From positions 124,001-188,000 of the forward strand of contig NZ_FOWW01000010.1 in assembly GCF_900115565.1 (NCBI RefSeq): a stretch of DNA of 64,000 nt, given 5' to 3'. The stretch is from Amycolatopsis arida. Lineage in GTDB: Bacteria; Actinomycetota; Actinomycetes; Mycobacteriales; Pseudonocardiaceae. Below are positions 53,408 through 63,569 of the stretch, in pieces; the stretch's first letter is position 1, and the number at the start of each line of letters is the position of its first letter. Below the pieces are notes generated by a model. It did no database searches. It saw nothing but the letters and a program-made list of their open reading frames with translations, and had not been told where the DNA came from. The position numbers and the translations under genes are program-made.

Positions 53408-53410
53408 GCG

Positions 53411-54238
53411 CTAGGTCTCGTCGGGGTGGGGGCCGAGGCGCTGGCCACGCTCCAGGGTGGCGAAGCCGGCGATGTCCTGGCTGTCCAGCTCGAAGTCGAG
53501 GATCGCGGCGTTCTCCGCGATGCGCTCCGAGTGCGCGGACTTCGGGATCACCACGTGCCCCATCTCGAGGTGCCAGCGCAGCACCACCTGGGCCGGCGTC
53601 CTGCCATGCTTCTGAGCCACCGTCCGGACCACCTCCTCGGCGAACAGCTCGGGCCCGCCGCCCAGCGGCCGCCACGCCTCGGTGACGATGCCGTGCCGCT
53701 GGTGGAAGTCCCGCAGCGCCGCCTGCTGCAACCACGGGTGCAGCTCGACCTGGTTGACCGCCGGCGGGATGTCCGTCTCGGCCAGCAGCCGCTCCAGGTG
53801 CGGCGCCTGGAAGTTGGACACCCCGATCGCCCTGGCGCCGCCGTCGGCGAGGATCTTCTCCAGCGCCCGCCACGTCTCCACGTACCGGTCCAGTCGCGGC
53901 TGCGGCCAGTGGACCAGGTAGAGGTCCACGTAGTCCAGGCCGAGCTCGCGCCGGCTGGTGTCGAACGCCCGCAGCGCCGCGTCGTAGCCGTGCTCGGTGT
54001 TCCACAGCTTGGTGGTGACGAACAGCTCCTCCCGCGGCAGGCCGCAGTCGCGCACCGCCTGCCCGACCCCGCGCTCGTTGCCGTACAACGACGCGGTGTC
54101 GATGCCGCGGTAGCCCAGCTCGATCGCGGTGCGCACCAGGGTGGTCGTCTCGTCGGCGGGGATCTTGTACACCCCGAACCCGAGCCGGGGCATGAACACG
54201 TTCTCGCGTATCTCGACCGTCCGTGACGTCACAGTCAT
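53411..54238 (-). CDS. Aldo/keto reductase
   Basis: A 275-residue NADPH-dependent reductase. The catalytic tetrad is visible: Asp in GIDTASLYGNE with Tyr in the same motif, Lys in VTTKLWNTEHG and His in LYLVHWPQP. The nucleotide site uses VIPKSAHSERIAENAAILDF. Family members reduce aldehydes and ketones (for example 2,5-diketo-D-gluconate or methylglyoxal). Start ATG of MTVTSR; an upstream GTG is possible. Last in the run from dxs. Confidence 0.93.
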   Translation of the reverse strand: MTVTSRTVEIRENVFMPRLGFGVYKIPADETTTLVRTAIELGYRGIDTASLYGNERGVGQAVRDCGLPREELFVTTKLWNTEHGYDAALRAFDTSRRELGLDYVDLYLVHWPQPRLDRYVETWRALEKILADGGARAIGVSNFQAPHLERLLAETDIPPAVNQVELHPWLQQAALRDFHQRHGIVTEAWRPLGGGPELFAEEVVRTVAQKHGRTPAQVVLRWHLEMGHVVIPKSAHSERIAENAAILDFELDSQDIAGFATLERGQRLGPHPDET

Positions 54239-54253
54239 GACCGGCACGGTAGC

Positions 54254-55366
54254 TCACCGGGAGACGGGCAGCCGCACGGTGATCGCCAACCCCCCACCGA
54301 CCACCGGCTCCGCCGTCACCGTGCCGCCGTGCGCCTGCACGGCGGCCCGCACGATGGACAGTCCCAGCCCGGCGCCGGAGCGGGCGGTGCGGGCGATCCC
54401 GGCCCGCCGGAACGGCTCGAACAGCTCGTCCACGGTGGTCGGGTCCACCAGCCCGCCGGAGGAGCGTACCCGCAGCACCGCCACGCCCGCCCCGGCCTGG
54501 GTGGACACCTCGATCCACCCGCCGTCGACGTTGTGCCGCACGGCGTTCTCCAGCAGGTTGCCGGCGACCCGTTCCAGCAGCGCGGGATCACCGGTGAGCG
54601 GTGCCGGCGCGGTGCCGAACGTCGCGCGCAGCCCCCGCCGCTCGGCCTCCGCCCGCACCGCCTTCCACGCGCTGTCCACCACGGCGGCGAGGTCGACCGG
54701 CTCGGTGATCACCACCCCGGCGCCGTCGGTGCGGGCGAGCAGCAGCAGCGAGCCGACCAGCCGCTCGGCCCGCGACGTGGCGTCGCGCACCACCGCGGCC
54801 ATCCGACGCAGCTCGGCCGCGTCGGCGCCGTCGTCGGCGAGGGTCACGTCCAGCTCGGTGCGGATCACCGACAGCGGGGTGCGCAGCTCGTGGCTGGCGT
54901 TGGCGACGAAGTGCCGCTGCGCCTCGAACGCCGCCTGCAGCCGGTCCAGCATCGCGTCGAACGTCTCGGCCAGCTCGGCCAGCTCGTCCTTCGTGGACAG
55001 CCGGCCGATCCGCTCCCCCATCGAGTCCACCGACAGCCGGTGCGCGGTGTCGGTGATCTCCCGCAGCGGCCGCAGCACCCGCGAGGTCAGCGTCCACGCG
55101 AGGATCCCGGCGGCGGCGACCACGAAGCAGAACGCCACCGCGCCGACCACCAGCACCCGCCCGCGGGCGTGCTCCCGCAGGTGCTCGGCCAGCGCCGACG
55201 CCTCGACGTCGACACCGTCCACCCGCACCATGCTGCCCGGCGGGAGCTGCGGCACCGCGGCGACCGCGTCACCGACCAGCCGCCACGCCAGCCACAGCAA
55301 CACGATGCTGACCGCGGCGGCCAGCATCGTGGCGAGCAGGGTGATGCGGGCACGCAGGCTGCGCAC
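54254..55366 (-). CDS. Sensor histidine kinase
   Basis: A 370-residue two-component kinase: two membrane helices (ITLLATMLAAAVSIVLLWL and VLVVGAVAFCFVVAAAGILAW) around a short sensor of about 50 residues, a HAMP domain, phosphoacceptor His in FVANASHELRTPLSVIRTEL, then N-box NLLENAVRHN and G-box GAGLGLSIVRAAV. Partner of the response regulator upstream. The start is either this GTG or a TTG eight codons earlier. Confidence 0.93.
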   Translation of the reverse strand: MRSLRARITLLATMLAAAVSIVLLWLAWRLVGDAVAAVPQLPPGSMVRVDGVDVEASALAEHLREHARGRVLVVGAVAFCFVVAAAGILAWTLTSRVLRPLREITDTAHRLSVDSMGERIGRLSTKDELAELAETFDAMLDRLQAAFEAQRHFVANASHELRTPLSVIRTELDVTLADDGADAAELRRMAAVVRDATSRAERLVGSLLLLARTDGAGVVITEPVDLAAVVDSAWKAVRAEAERRGLRATFGTAPAPLTGDPALLERVAGNLLENAVRHNVDGGWIEVSTQAGAGVAVLRVRSSGGLVDPTTVDELFEPFRRAGIARTARSGAGLGLSIVRAAVQAHGGTVTAEPVVGGGLAITVRLPVSR

Positions 55367-55458
55367 CGGAAGCGGCCTCGTCGCGGGCAATCGCGTCAGC
55401 GCGGGCCGGCGGCTCGCCGGCCCGTTGGGGTCACCATCCGTTGTCCCTCTCCCCCGGC

Positions 55459-56142
55459 TCAGCCCGCGCGGCCCGCGCCGGGCACCCGATAGCCCGACCC
55501 GACGACCGTCTCGATGACGCCGGGCTCGCCGAGCTTCTTCCGCAGTGTCATCACGGTGACCCTAACGGTCGTGGTGAACGGGTCGGCGTTCTCGTCCCAC
55601 ACCCGCTCGAGCAGCTCCTCGCTGCTCACCACGGACCCGCCGGCGGCGAGCAGCACCTCCAGCACGCCGAACTCCTTGCGGGTCAGCTCGACCGGCCGCC
55701 CGCCCCGGGAGACGGTGCGCTTGGCCGGGTCGAGCACGACGTCGCCGGCGGTGAGCAGCGGCGGCGCGGCAGGGGTGGCCCGCCGGCCCAGTGCCCGCAC
55801 CCTGGCGACCAGCTCGGGGAACGCGAACGGCTTGGCGAGGTAGTCGTCGGCGCCGAGGGACAGGCCCTCCACCCGATCGGCGACGTCCCCGCTCGCGGTG
55901 AGCATCAGCACCCGGGTCAGCTCGCCGGAGGTGACGATCTCCCGGCACAGGTCGTCACCGGACATGCCGGGCAGGTCCCGGTCCAGCAGCACCACGTCGT
56001 ACCGGGTGATCGAGGCCTTCTCGTGCCCCTCGTCACCGTCGAACGCGACGTCCACCGCCATCCCCTCGCGGCGCAGCCCGCGGGCGATCGCCTCGGCGAG
56101 GGGCGCTTCGTCTTCCACCACCAGGATCCGCACGTCATCCAC
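55459..56142 (-). CDS. OmpR/PhoB-type response regulator
   Basis: A 227-residue regulator. Receiver: RILVVEDEAPLAEAIARGL, phosphoacceptor Asp in DVVLLDRDLPGMSGDDL, Lys in LAKPFAFPELV. C-terminal winged helix: ELTRKEFGVLEVLLAAGGSV and TVMTLRKKLGEPGVIETVVG. Its GTG start overlaps the stop of the homocysteine methyltransferase gene by eight bases, an unusual coupling of a metabolic and a signalling gene. Confidence 0.93.
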   Translation of the reverse strand: MDDVRILVVEDEAPLAEAIARGLRREGMAVDVAFDGDEGHEKASITRYDVVLLDRDLPGMSGDDLCREIVTSGELTRVLMLTASGDVADRVEGLSLGADDYLAKPFAFPELVARVRALGRRATPAAPPLLTAGDVVLDPAKRTVSRGGRPVELTRKEFGVLEVLLAAGGSVVSSEELLERVWDENADPFTTTVRVTVMTLRKKLGEPGVIETVVGSGYRVPGAGRAG

Positions 56143-57070
56143 GGTGCCACAGATTCCTGAGAGCACCTGAGAAGGGCTCGCGACCGGCGAGATCGGCGAT
56201 CTCGCCGGGGCCGACCCGGCAACAGCCGCCGACGAGCCGCGCGCCCCGGCGCACCCACTCGGCCGTCGCCCCCGCCGCGAACCGCGGGGTCCCCGTCCAC
56301 ACCCGCCGCTCGGCGTCCCACCCCTGCCCGCTGTTCGGGTAGGCCACCACCGGCTTGCCGGTCACCGCGCGGGCCATCTCGACCGCGTCCGCCACCTCCG
56401 CCGGGTCGCAGCAGTTCACCCCGACCGCCACCACCGCGTCCACCCCGGCCGCCACCGCGAACGCCTCGGCCAGCGGCTGGCCGGCGCGGGTCCGGCCGCC
56501 GGCGACGGTGTAGGACAGCCACGCGTCGACGCCAAGGCCGTCCAGCGCACGGACCAGGGCCTCGGCCTCGTCCACGTCCGGCACGGTCTCCAGGGCCAGC
56601 ACATCCGGCCGGGCGTCGGCCAGCACCTCCAGCCGCGGCCGGTGGAAGGCCACCAGTTCGGCCACGCTCAGCCCGTACCGGCCGCGGTACTCCGAGCCGT
56701 CGGCCAGCGTCGCGCCGTACGGGCCGACCGACGCCGCCACCCAGCGCGGCACGCGGTCGCCGGCCACCCGGTCGCGGGCCCGCGCGGCGAGCTCGACGCC
56801 GCGCCGCAGCAGCGCCGCGGTCTCGGCGCGGGACAGCCCACGCGCGGCGAACGCGGCGAAGTCGGCCTGGTAGCTCGCCGTGGTGGCGACCACGGCGCCG
56901 GCCCGGTAGAACGCCTCGTGCGCGGCGACCACGGCGGCCGGGTCGTCCAGCAGCAGCCGCGCCGACCACAACGCGTCGGACAGGTCGTGGCCGCGGGCCT
57001 CCAGCTCGGTGGCCAGCCCGCCGTCGAGCACGAGCGGCTCGCCGGCGGCGAGCGCGTCGCGCAACCGCAT
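56135..57070 (-). CDS. mmuM: Homocysteine S-methyltransferase
   Basis: A 311-residue zinc enzyme that methylates homocysteine, usually with S-methylmethionine or S-adenosylmethionine. LVLDGGLATELEARGHDL at the start and the zinc cysteines in GVNCCDP and LVGGCCRVGP are the family hallmarks. ATG start 5 bp after the dxs stop. May be transcribed with dxs. Confidence 0.92.
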   Translation of the reverse strand: MRLRDALAAGEPLVLDGGLATELEARGHDLSDALWSARLLLDDPAAVVAAHEAFYRAGAVVATTASYQADFAAFAARGLSRAETAALLRRGVELAARARDRVAGDRVPRWVAASVGPYGATLADGSEYRGRYGLSVAELVAFHRPRLEVLADARPDVLALETVPDVDEAEALVRALDGLGVDAWLSYTVAGGRTRAGQPLAEAFAVAAGVDAVVAVGVNCCDPAEVADAVEMARAVTGKPVVAYPNSGQGWDAERRVWTGTPRFAAGATAEWVRRGARLVGGCCRVGPGEIADLAGREPFSGALRNLWHRG

Positions 57071-57075
57071 CGCGG

Positions 57076-58989
57076 TCAGTCCCGCGGGGCGGGGGTGGCG
57101 CGCTCCGGCTCGCCGATCCGGTTGGCGGCCCACTCGGTGACCCGGCGCGCCACGTCCTGCGCGGTGAGCCCGATCCCGGCGAGCACCTCCTCGCGGGAGC
57201 CGTGCTCGTGGAACCGCTGCGGCACGGCGAGGTCGCGCAACGGCGTGTCGCACTCGGCGTCGCGCAGCGCGGCGGCCAGCGCCGAGCCGAAGCCGCCGTG
57301 CCGACCGCTGTCCTCCACGGTCACCACCAGCCGGTGGTCCCGGACCAGCTCGACCAGCTCACCGGGTACCGGCAGCACCCAGCGTGGGTCCACCACGGTG
57401 ACCCCGATGCCCTGGTCGGCCAGCCGGTCCGCGGCCGCGCAGCCGAGCGCGGCGAAGGCACCGACCGCCACCAGCAGCACGTCCCGGCCGGCGCCGGCCG
57501 CGGGGTCGCGCAGCACGTCGACGGTGCCGATCCGGCGCACCGCCGGCAGCGACTCCACCACGCCGCCCTTGGAGAACCGCAGCGCGGTCGGGCCGTCGTC
57601 GACGGCGACCGCCTCGCGCAGCTCCTCGCGCAGGGTGGCCGCGTCGCGCGGCGCGGCCACCCGCATCCCGGGCACCATGCCGAGCAGCGACAGGTCCCAC
57701 ATCCCGTGGTGGCTCGGCCCGTCCGGGCCGGTGATCCCGGCCCGGTCCAGCACCAGGGTGACCGGCTGGCGGTGCAGCGCGACGTCCATCAGCACCTGGT
57801 CGAACGCCCGGTTGAGGAAAGTCGAGTACACCGCGACCACCGGGCGCAGCCCGCCCATGGCGAGCCCGGCGGCGGAGGTCACGGCGTGCTGCTCGGCGAT
57901 GCCGACGTCGAACCAGCGGTCCGGGAACGCCTCGGCGAACGGCTCCAGGCCGGTGGAGCGCAGCATCGCCGCGGTGATCGCCACGACGTCCGGCCGCTCG
58001 GCGCCGATCGCCACCAGCTCCGCGCCGAACACGGAGGTCCAGCTCGGCCCCTTCACCGGGGGCCGGCCGGTGGCCGGGTCGATCGGGTCGGTCTGGTGCA
58101 TCTGGTCGGCCTCGTGGTTGACCGCCGGCGGGTAGCCGTGTCCCTTCTCGGTCACCGCGTGCACGATCACCGGACCGCCGAACGACCGCGCGCTGTGCAG
58201 CGCCTTCTCCAGCGCCGCGACGTCGTGCCCGTCCACCGGGCCGAGGTACTTCAGGCCCAGGTCGGAGAACATCACCTGCGGGCTGAGCGCGTCCTTGATG
58301 CCGGCCTTGGCGGCGTGCAGCGCGGCGTAGACCGGCCGGCCCACCACCGGGGTGTGCCGCAGCAGCTCGCGGCCGCCGTCGAGGATCCGCTCGTAGCCGG
58401 GCCGCAGCCGCAGCGCCGCGAGGTGCTCGGCGAGCCCGCCGATGGTCGGCGAGTACGACCGCCCGTTGTCGTTGACCACGATGACGATGGGCCGGTGCGG
58501 GTCGGCGGCGATGTTGTTCAGCGCCTCCCAGCACAGGCCGCCGGTGAGCGCGCCGTCGCCGACCACCGCCACGGCGTGCCGCCCGCCGCCGGCGCGCTGG
58601 AACGCCTTCGCCAGCCCGTCGGCGTAGGACAGCGCGGTCGAGGCGTGGCTGTTCTCCACGAGGTCGTGCTCGCTCTCCGCGCGCGCCGGGTAGCCGGCGA
58701 TCCCGCCGAGCTGGCGCAGCGTGTCGAACTCGCCGTGCCGCCCGGTGACGATCTTGTGCACGTACGACTGGTGCCCGACGTCGAACAGCAGCGCGTCCCG
58801 CGGCGAGTCGAACACGCGGTGCAGGGCGATGGTCAGCTCGACGACCCCGAGGTTCGGCCCCAGGTGGCCGCCCACCTTGCACACCTTCTCGACCAGGAAG
58901 GCCCTGATCTCCTCGGCGAGCTTGCCCAGCTCGACGTGGTCCATCCGCTTCAGGTCCGCGGGTCCGTGCACGGACTCCAGCAACGTCAC
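57076..58989 (-). CDS. dxs: 1-deoxy-D-xylulose-5-phosphate synthase
   Basis: A 637-residue thiamine-diphosphate enzyme that condenses pyruvate and glyceraldehyde 3-phosphate, the first step of the MEP isoprenoid pathway. Motifs: [32 protein letters not shown], the ThDP site [18 protein letters not shown], and the transketolase part [15 protein letters not shown] with [16 protein letters not shown] start behind AGGTGGAGC. Confidence 0.96.
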   Translation of the reverse strand: MTLLESVHGPADLKRMDHVELGKLAEEIRAFLVEKVCKVGGHLGPNLGVVELTIALHRVFDSPRDALLFDVGHQSYVHKIVTGRHGEFDTLRQLGGIAGYPARAESEHDLVENSHASTALSYADGLAKAFQRAGGGRHAVAVVGDGALTGGLCWEALNNIAADPHRPIVIVVNDNGRSYSPTIGGLAEHLAALRLRPGYERILDGGRELLRHTPVVGRPVYAALHAAKAGIKDALSPQVMFSDLGLKYLGPVDGHDVAALEKALHSARSFGGPVIVHAVTEKGHGYPPAVNHEADQMHQTDPIDPATGRPPVKGPSWTSVFGAELVAIGAERPDVVAITAAMLRSTGLEPFAEAFPDRWFDVGIAEQHAVTSAAGLAMGGLRPVVAVYSTFLNRAFDQVLMDVALHRQPVTLVLDRAGITGPDGPSHHGMWDLSLLGMVPGMRVAAPRDAATLREELREAVAVDDGPTALRFSKGGVVESLPAVRRIGTVDVLRDPAAGAGRDVLLVAVGAFAALGCAAADRLADQGIGVTVVDPRWVLPVPGELVELVRDHRLVVTVEDSGRHGGFGSALAAALRDAECDTPLRDLAVPQRFHEHGSREEVLAGIGLTAQDVARRVTEWAANRIGEPERATPAPRD

Positions 58990-59270
58990 GCTCCACCTCG
59001 CCTCGACCGTCTCCGGCGTTTCCGGGTCGTCCGCCCAGTCTACGGAGCGGGCGCCACCCCGGCCGACGGCTTGCTCCGTTCTCCGCCGGCGCTCCAGGAC
59101 GAGGTCCGCGGGGACCGGGGATGGCGGGCCACTCCCTCGGGGGACGCGCGAGCCACCCGTTCGGATGTGCTGGGTGAGCGGCGTCTCGTCACGCATGGGC
59201 CGGCGCCTCCCCGGCACGTAGGATCCGGCCCCGATCGCGATCACCGCACGGAAACGGGGAGGCCAAGCAG
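58990..59270. other. Intergenic region between dxs and the betaine operon
   Basis: 281 bp that must contain the divergent promoters. No gene and no clear operator seen. GAAACGGGGAGG just before 59271 includes the ribosome site of the aldehyde dehydrogenase gene. Confidence 0.5.
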
Positions 59271-60755
59271 ATGCCGGACTTCTTCATCGGCGGCGAGTGG
59301 GTCGGCGCGGCCGGCGGCGGGACCAGGGAGATCCGCTGCCCCGCCGACGGCACGCTGGTGACCACCGTCGACGAGGGTGGTAGGGCCGACGCCGAGGCGG
59401 CGATCGCCGCCGCCCGCGCCGCCTTCGACAGCGGGCCGTGGCCGCACACCCCGGCCGCCGAGCGGGGCGACGTGCTGCTGCGCGCGGCCGACCTGCTGGT
59501 GGAGCGCAAGGCGGAGTTCGCGAGGGCCGAGTCGCTGGACACCGGCAAGCGGCTGGTGGAGAGCGAGATCGACATGGACGACATCGCCGCCTGCTTCCGG
59601 TACTTCGGCAAGCTGGCCGCGATGAACGCCGGCCGGGTCGTCGACAGCGGCGACCCGAACGCGATCAGCCGGGTGGTGCACGAGCCGGTCGGCGTGTGCG
59701 GGCTCATCACGCCGTGGAACTACCCGTTGCTGCAGACCGCCTGGAAGGTGGCGCCGGCGCTGGCCGCGGGCAACACGTTCGTGCTCAAGCCGAGCGAGCT
59801 GACCCCGAGCACCGCGATCCTGCTGATGCGGCTGCTCACCGACGCGGGCGTGCCGGCCGGGGCGGCCAACCTCGTGCTCGGCCCGGGGGCCGACGCCGGG
59901 GCACCGCTGGCCGAGCACCCGGACGTCGACCTGGTGTCGTTCACCGGTGGCCTGGTCACCGGGCGCACGATCGCCGCCGCCGCGGCCGCGACGGTCAAGA
60001 AGGTGGCGCTGGAGCTGGGCGGGAAGAACCCGAACGTGGTGTTCGCCGACGCCGACTTCGACACCGCCGCCGACTACGCGGTCACCGCGATCTTCCTGCA
60101 CTCCGGGCAGGTCTGCTCGGCCGGCTCCCGGCTGATCGTGCAGCGCGAGATCCACGACGAGTTCGTCGCCGAGGTGGTGCGCAGGGCCGAGCGGATCCGG
60201 CTGGGCGGGCCGTTCGACCCGGACGCCGAGGCCGGCCCGCTCATCTCGGCGGGGCACCGGGAGAAGGTCGAGGCCTACGTCGCGGCGGCACTCGACGAGG
60301 GCGCCCGGCTGCTCACCGGCGGTCGCCGCCCGGACGACCCCCGGCTCGCCAACGGGTTCTACTACCTGCCGACCGTGCTCGACGGCGTGCGCGGCGGCGA
60401 CACGGCCGTGCGGGAGGAGTCGTTCGGGCCGGTGCTCACCGTGGAGACCTTCGCCGACGAGGACGAGGCGGTGCGGATCGCCAACGACACCCACTACGGC
60501 CTGGCCGGCGCGGTGTTCACCGACGACGCCTCGCGGGCGCAGCGGGTGGCGCAGCGGCTGCGGCACGGCACCATCTGGATCAACGACTTCCACCCCTACC
60601 TGCCTCAGGCGGAGTGGGGCGGGTTCAAGCAGTCGGGCTTCGGCCGCGAGCTGGGCCCCACCGGGCTGGCCGAGTACCAGGAGACCAAGCACATCTACCA
60701 GAACCTGCGGCCGGCGCCGTCCGGCTGGTTCTCCGGCGGCGACCCCCGCCGATGA
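59271..60755 (+). CDS. Betaine-aldehyde dehydrogenase-like ALDH
   Basis: A 494-residue NAD(P)-dependent aldehyde dehydrogenase. Motifs: [20 protein letters not shown] near residue 145, [20 protein letters not shown] with the general-base Glu, and the catalytic Cys in [14 protein letters not shown] near residue 282. The family (BetB/GbsA) oxidises betaine aldehyde to glycine betaine, an osmoprotectant. Downstream, coupled by an ATGA overlap, is a GMC choline oxidase/dehydrogenase, which supports this substrate. Confidence 0.92.
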   Translation: MPDFFIGGEWVGAAGGGTREIRCPADGTLVTTVDEGGRADAEAAIAAARAAFDSGPWPHTPAAERGDVLLRAADLLVERKAEFARAESLDTGKRLVESEIDMDDIAACFRYFGKLAAMNAGRVVDSGDPNAISRVVHEPVGVCGLITPWNYPLLQTAWKVAPALAAGNTFVLKPSELTPSTAILLMRLLTDAGVPAGAANLVLGPGADAGAPLAEHPDVDLVSFTGGLVTGRTIAAAAAATVKKVALELGGKNPNVVFADADFDTAADYAVTAIFLHSGQVCSAGSRLIVQREIHDEFVAEVVRRAERIRLGGPFDPDAEAGPLISAGHREKVEAYVAAALDEGARLLTGGRRPDDPRLANGFYYLPTVLDGVRGGDTAVREESFGPVLTVETFADEDEAVRIANDTHYGLAGAVFTDDASRAQRVAQRLRHGTIWINDFHPYLPQAEWGGFKQSGFGRELGPTGLAEYQETKHIYQNLRPAPSGWFSGGDPRR

Positions 60756-62353
60756 CGGCGACAGCGGCGAACGAGGCGAGGAGGAGTTCGGTGACGCGGG
60801 AGTTCGACTACGTCGTGGTGGGCGGTGGCACGGCGGGATCGGTGGTGGCCGCCCGGCTGTCCGAGGACCCGGACGTGTCGGTGTGCCTTCTCGAGGCCGG
60901 TCCGTCCGATGTGGACGACAAGGCGGTGCTTGAGCTGGACCGGTGGATGGCGCTGCTGGAGTCCGGCTACGACTGGGACTACCCGGTGGAGCCGCAGGAG
61001 TCGGGCAACTCGTTCCTGCGGCACGCCAGGGCGAAGGTGCTCGGCGGGTGCTCCTCGCACAACTCCTGCATCGCGTTCTGGGCGCCGGCCGAGGACCTCG
61101 ACGAGTGGGCCGCGCTCGGCCTGCCTGGCTGGTCGGCCGCGGACGTCTTCCCGCTGTACCGCCGGCTGGAGAACAACGACGGCCCCGGCGAGCACCACGG
61201 GCGCTCCGGCCCGGTGCGGATCCGCACGGTGCCCGGCACCGACCCGGCCGGCACGGCGCTGCTGCGGGCGTGCGAGCAGGCGGGGATCCCGCGGACCGAG
61301 TTCAACGCCGGGAAGACCGTGGTGCGCGGCGCGAGCTGGTTCCAGATCAACGCCAGGGAGGACGGCGTGCGCGCGTCGGCCTCGGTGTCCTACCTGCACC
61401 CGGTCCTCGGTCGGCGGCCGAACCTCGAGGTGCGCACCGGCGTGCGGGCCAAGCGGCTGACGTTCGACGGCCGGCGCTGCACCGGGGTGGAGGTGCTCAC
61501 CGAGGACCTGCTGCACAGCGAGGAGGTGCGGGCCCGGCGCGAGGTGGTGGTCAGCGCCGGCGCCATCGACAGCCCGAAGCTGCTCATGCTCTCCGGCATC
61601 GGGCCGGCCGAGCACCTGCGCGAGGTCGGCGTCGACGTGCTGGTCGACGCGCCCGGCGTCGGGGAGAACCTGCAGGACCACCCGGAGGGGCTGGTCCAGT
61701 GGGAGGCGAAGCGGCCGATGGTCACCGTCTCCACCCAGTGGTGGGAGATCGGCATCTTCACCACCACCGAGGACGGGTTGGACCGGCCGGACCTGATGTT
61801 CCACTACGGTTCGGTTCCGTTCGACCTGAACACCCTGCGGCACGGCTACCCCACGACCGAGAACGGGTTCTGCCTCACACCCAACGTGACCCGCGCCCGG
61901 TCCACCGGCACCGTCCGGCTGCGCACCCGCGACTTCCGCGACAAGCCCAGGGTCGACCCGCGGTACTTCACCCATCCCCATGACATCCGGGTGATGACCC
62001 ACGGCATCCGGCTGGCCCGCGAGATCGTGGCGCAGCCGGCGATGGCGGAGTGGGCGGGGCCGGAGCTCGCGCCGGGGGTGGACACTCGCGGCGACGACGA
62101 GATCGCCGACTACATCCGCAAGACGCACAACACCGTCTACCACCCGTCGAGCACCATCAAGATGGGCCCGGACGGCGACCGGATGGCGCCGCTGGACGCC
62201 CGGCTGCGGGTGCGCGGCGTCGACGGGCTGCGGGTCGCCGACGGGTCGGTGATGCCGTTCCTGGTCACGGTCAACCCGTGCATCACCACGATGGCCATCG
62301 GGGAGAAGTGCGCCGACCTGCTCAGGGAGGACGCCGGGGTCAGTCGCGGGTGA
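60752..62353 (+). CDS. GMC-family choline oxidase/dehydrogenase
   Basis: A 533-residue FAD flavoenzyme: FAD site YVVVGGGTAGSVVAARLSE near residue 20, signature region VLGGCSSHNSCIAFWAPAED near 97 and VSAGAIDSPKLLMLSGIGPAEHL near 268. The active-site His lies in NTVYHPSSTIKMG and the second catalytic position in VNPCITTMAIGEKCADLL. These fit choline oxidase/dehydrogenase, which makes betaine aldehyde. The 3' end overlaps the convergent RNA methyltransferase gene by 14 bases. Confidence 0.9.
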   Translation: MTATAANEARRSSVTREFDYVVVGGGTAGSVVAARLSEDPDVSVCLLEAGPSDVDDKAVLELDRWMALLESGYDWDYPVEPQESGNSFLRHARAKVLGGCSSHNSCIAFWAPAEDLDEWAALGLPGWSAADVFPLYRRLENNDGPGEHHGRSGPVRIRTVPGTDPAGTALLRACEQAGIPRTEFNAGKTVVRGASWFQINAREDGVRASASVSYLHPVLGRRPNLEVRTGVRAKRLTFDGRRCTGVEVLTEDLLHSEEVRARREVVVSAGAIDSPKLLMLSGIGPAEHLREVGVDVLVDAPGVGENLQDHPEGLVQWEAKRPMVTVSTQWWEIGIFTTTEDGLDRPDLMFHYGSVPFDLNTLRHGYPTTENGFCLTPNVTRARSTGTVRLRTRDFRDKPRVDPRYFTHPHDIRVMTHGIRLAREIVAQPAMAEWAGPELAPGVDTRGDDEIADYIRKTHNTVYHPSSTIKMGPDGDRMAPLDARLRVRGVDGLRVADGSVMPFLVTVNPCITTMAIGEKCADLLREDAGVSRG

Positions 62354-63569
62354 GGAGGGCCACGCACTCCACGTGGTGGGTCATCGGGAACGCGTCGAAC
62401 GCCCGCAGCCTCGCCAGCGAGTAGCCGTGGCCGGCGAACGTGGCGACGTCGCGGGCCAGTGCCGCCGGGTCGCACGCCACGTACACCACCCGATCCGGGG
62501 TGGCCCGCGCCACGGCCTCCACCACGGCAGCGCCGGCGCCCTTGCGCGGCGGGTCCAGCACGACCACCTCCGGGCGGTCGTCCCGCTGGTCCAGCACCTG
62601 CTCCACCCGGCCGGCCCGCCACGTCACCTGCGGAAGGTCGGCCAGGTTCGCCTCGCCGTCGGCCACGGCCCGCCGGCCGGACTCCACGGCCAGCACCTCG
62701 CCGCCGGGGCCGACCTGCTCGGCCAGCACCGACGCGAACAACCCGACCCCCGCGTACAGGTCCCACGCGCGGCCACCGCGCCGCGCGCCGGCCCACTCCC
62801 CCACCACGGTGGCGAGGGTGTCGGCCGCCGCGGGATGCACCTGCCAGAAGCCGTGCGCGGCGATCCGCCACTCCCGACCGGCGGCGTACTGCACCGCCAC
62901 CCCGCCCTGGATCTGGCGGGCCCGGTGCCGCCCGCGACCGGCCGCCCCGCCGCGGGCGGGGGCCAGCTCGCGCAGGTGGGTGCGGCCGGCGGCGTCGGCG
63001 GTGACCTCCAACTCGCTGCCCGGCCGCCACCCGCCGGTCAGCGCCTCGTCGAGCGCACCGGGCACCGAGATGGGGCAGCCGGCCAGCGGGATCACCCGGT
63101 GGCTGCGGTGCGCCCGCAGGCCCGGCCGGCCGGCGGGGTCGACGACCAGCCGCACCCGGCTGCGCCAGCCGAGTGGGCCGCCAGGCAGCGCCTCGACCTC
63201 GACCGCGAGGTCCAGCCCGGCCAGCCGGCGCAGCTGCTCGGCGACCACCTGCGCCTTGAGCTCCCGCTGCGCCTGAGGGGTGGCGTGCTGCCAGTCGCAG
63301 CCGCCGCACAGCCCGGGCGCGGCCAGCGGGCACACCGGCTCCACCCGGTGCGGTGAGGAGCGCAGCACCCGCACGGCGTCGGCCCGGCAGAACCCACCAC
63401 CCCTGTCCTCGGTGACCTCGGCCAGCACCAGCTCCCCCGGCAGCGCGTGCCGGACGAACACCACCCGGCCCTCCACCCTGGACACGCAGTGCCCGCCGTG
63501 CGCGACCGGGCCGACCTCGGCCTCGACCGTGCGACCCACCCAGCTCTCTGCCCGCCGCCCGCCGGTCAC
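62340..63569 (-). CDS. Class I SAM-dependent RNA (uracil-5) methyltransferase, TrmA/RumA type
   Basis: A 409-residue RNA methyltransferase. An N-terminal TRAM domain (VGPVAHGGHCVSRVEGRVVF) is followed by a Cys motif that fits the RumA iron-sulfur cluster (CPLAAPGLCGGCDWQH). The SAM-binding fold has DLYAGVGLFASVLAE, and the catalytic part has VVLDPPRKGAGAAVV and the nucleophile Cys in VVYVACDPAALARD. It makes 5-methyluridine in tRNA or rRNA; the position is not predictable. GTG start in an overlap with the permease stop. Confidence 0.92.
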   Translation of the reverse strand: MTGGRRAESWVGRTVEAEVGPVAHGGHCVSRVEGRVVFVRHALPGELVLAEVTEDRGGGFCRADAVRVLRSSPHRVEPVCPLAAPGLCGGCDWQHATPQAQRELKAQVVAEQLRRLAGLDLAVEVEALPGGPLGWRSRVRLVVDPAGRPGLRAHRSHRVIPLAGCPISVPGALDEALTGGWRPGSELEVTADAAGRTHLRELAPARGGAAGRGRHRARQIQGGVAVQYAAGREWRIAAHGFWQVHPAAADTLATVVGEWAGARRGGRAWDLYAGVGLFASVLAEQVGPGGEVLAVESGRRAVADGEANLADLPQVTWRAGRVEQVLDQRDDRPEVVVLDPPRKGAGAAVVEAVARATPDRVVYVACDPAALARDVATFAGHGYSLARLRAFDAFPMTHHVECVALLTRD

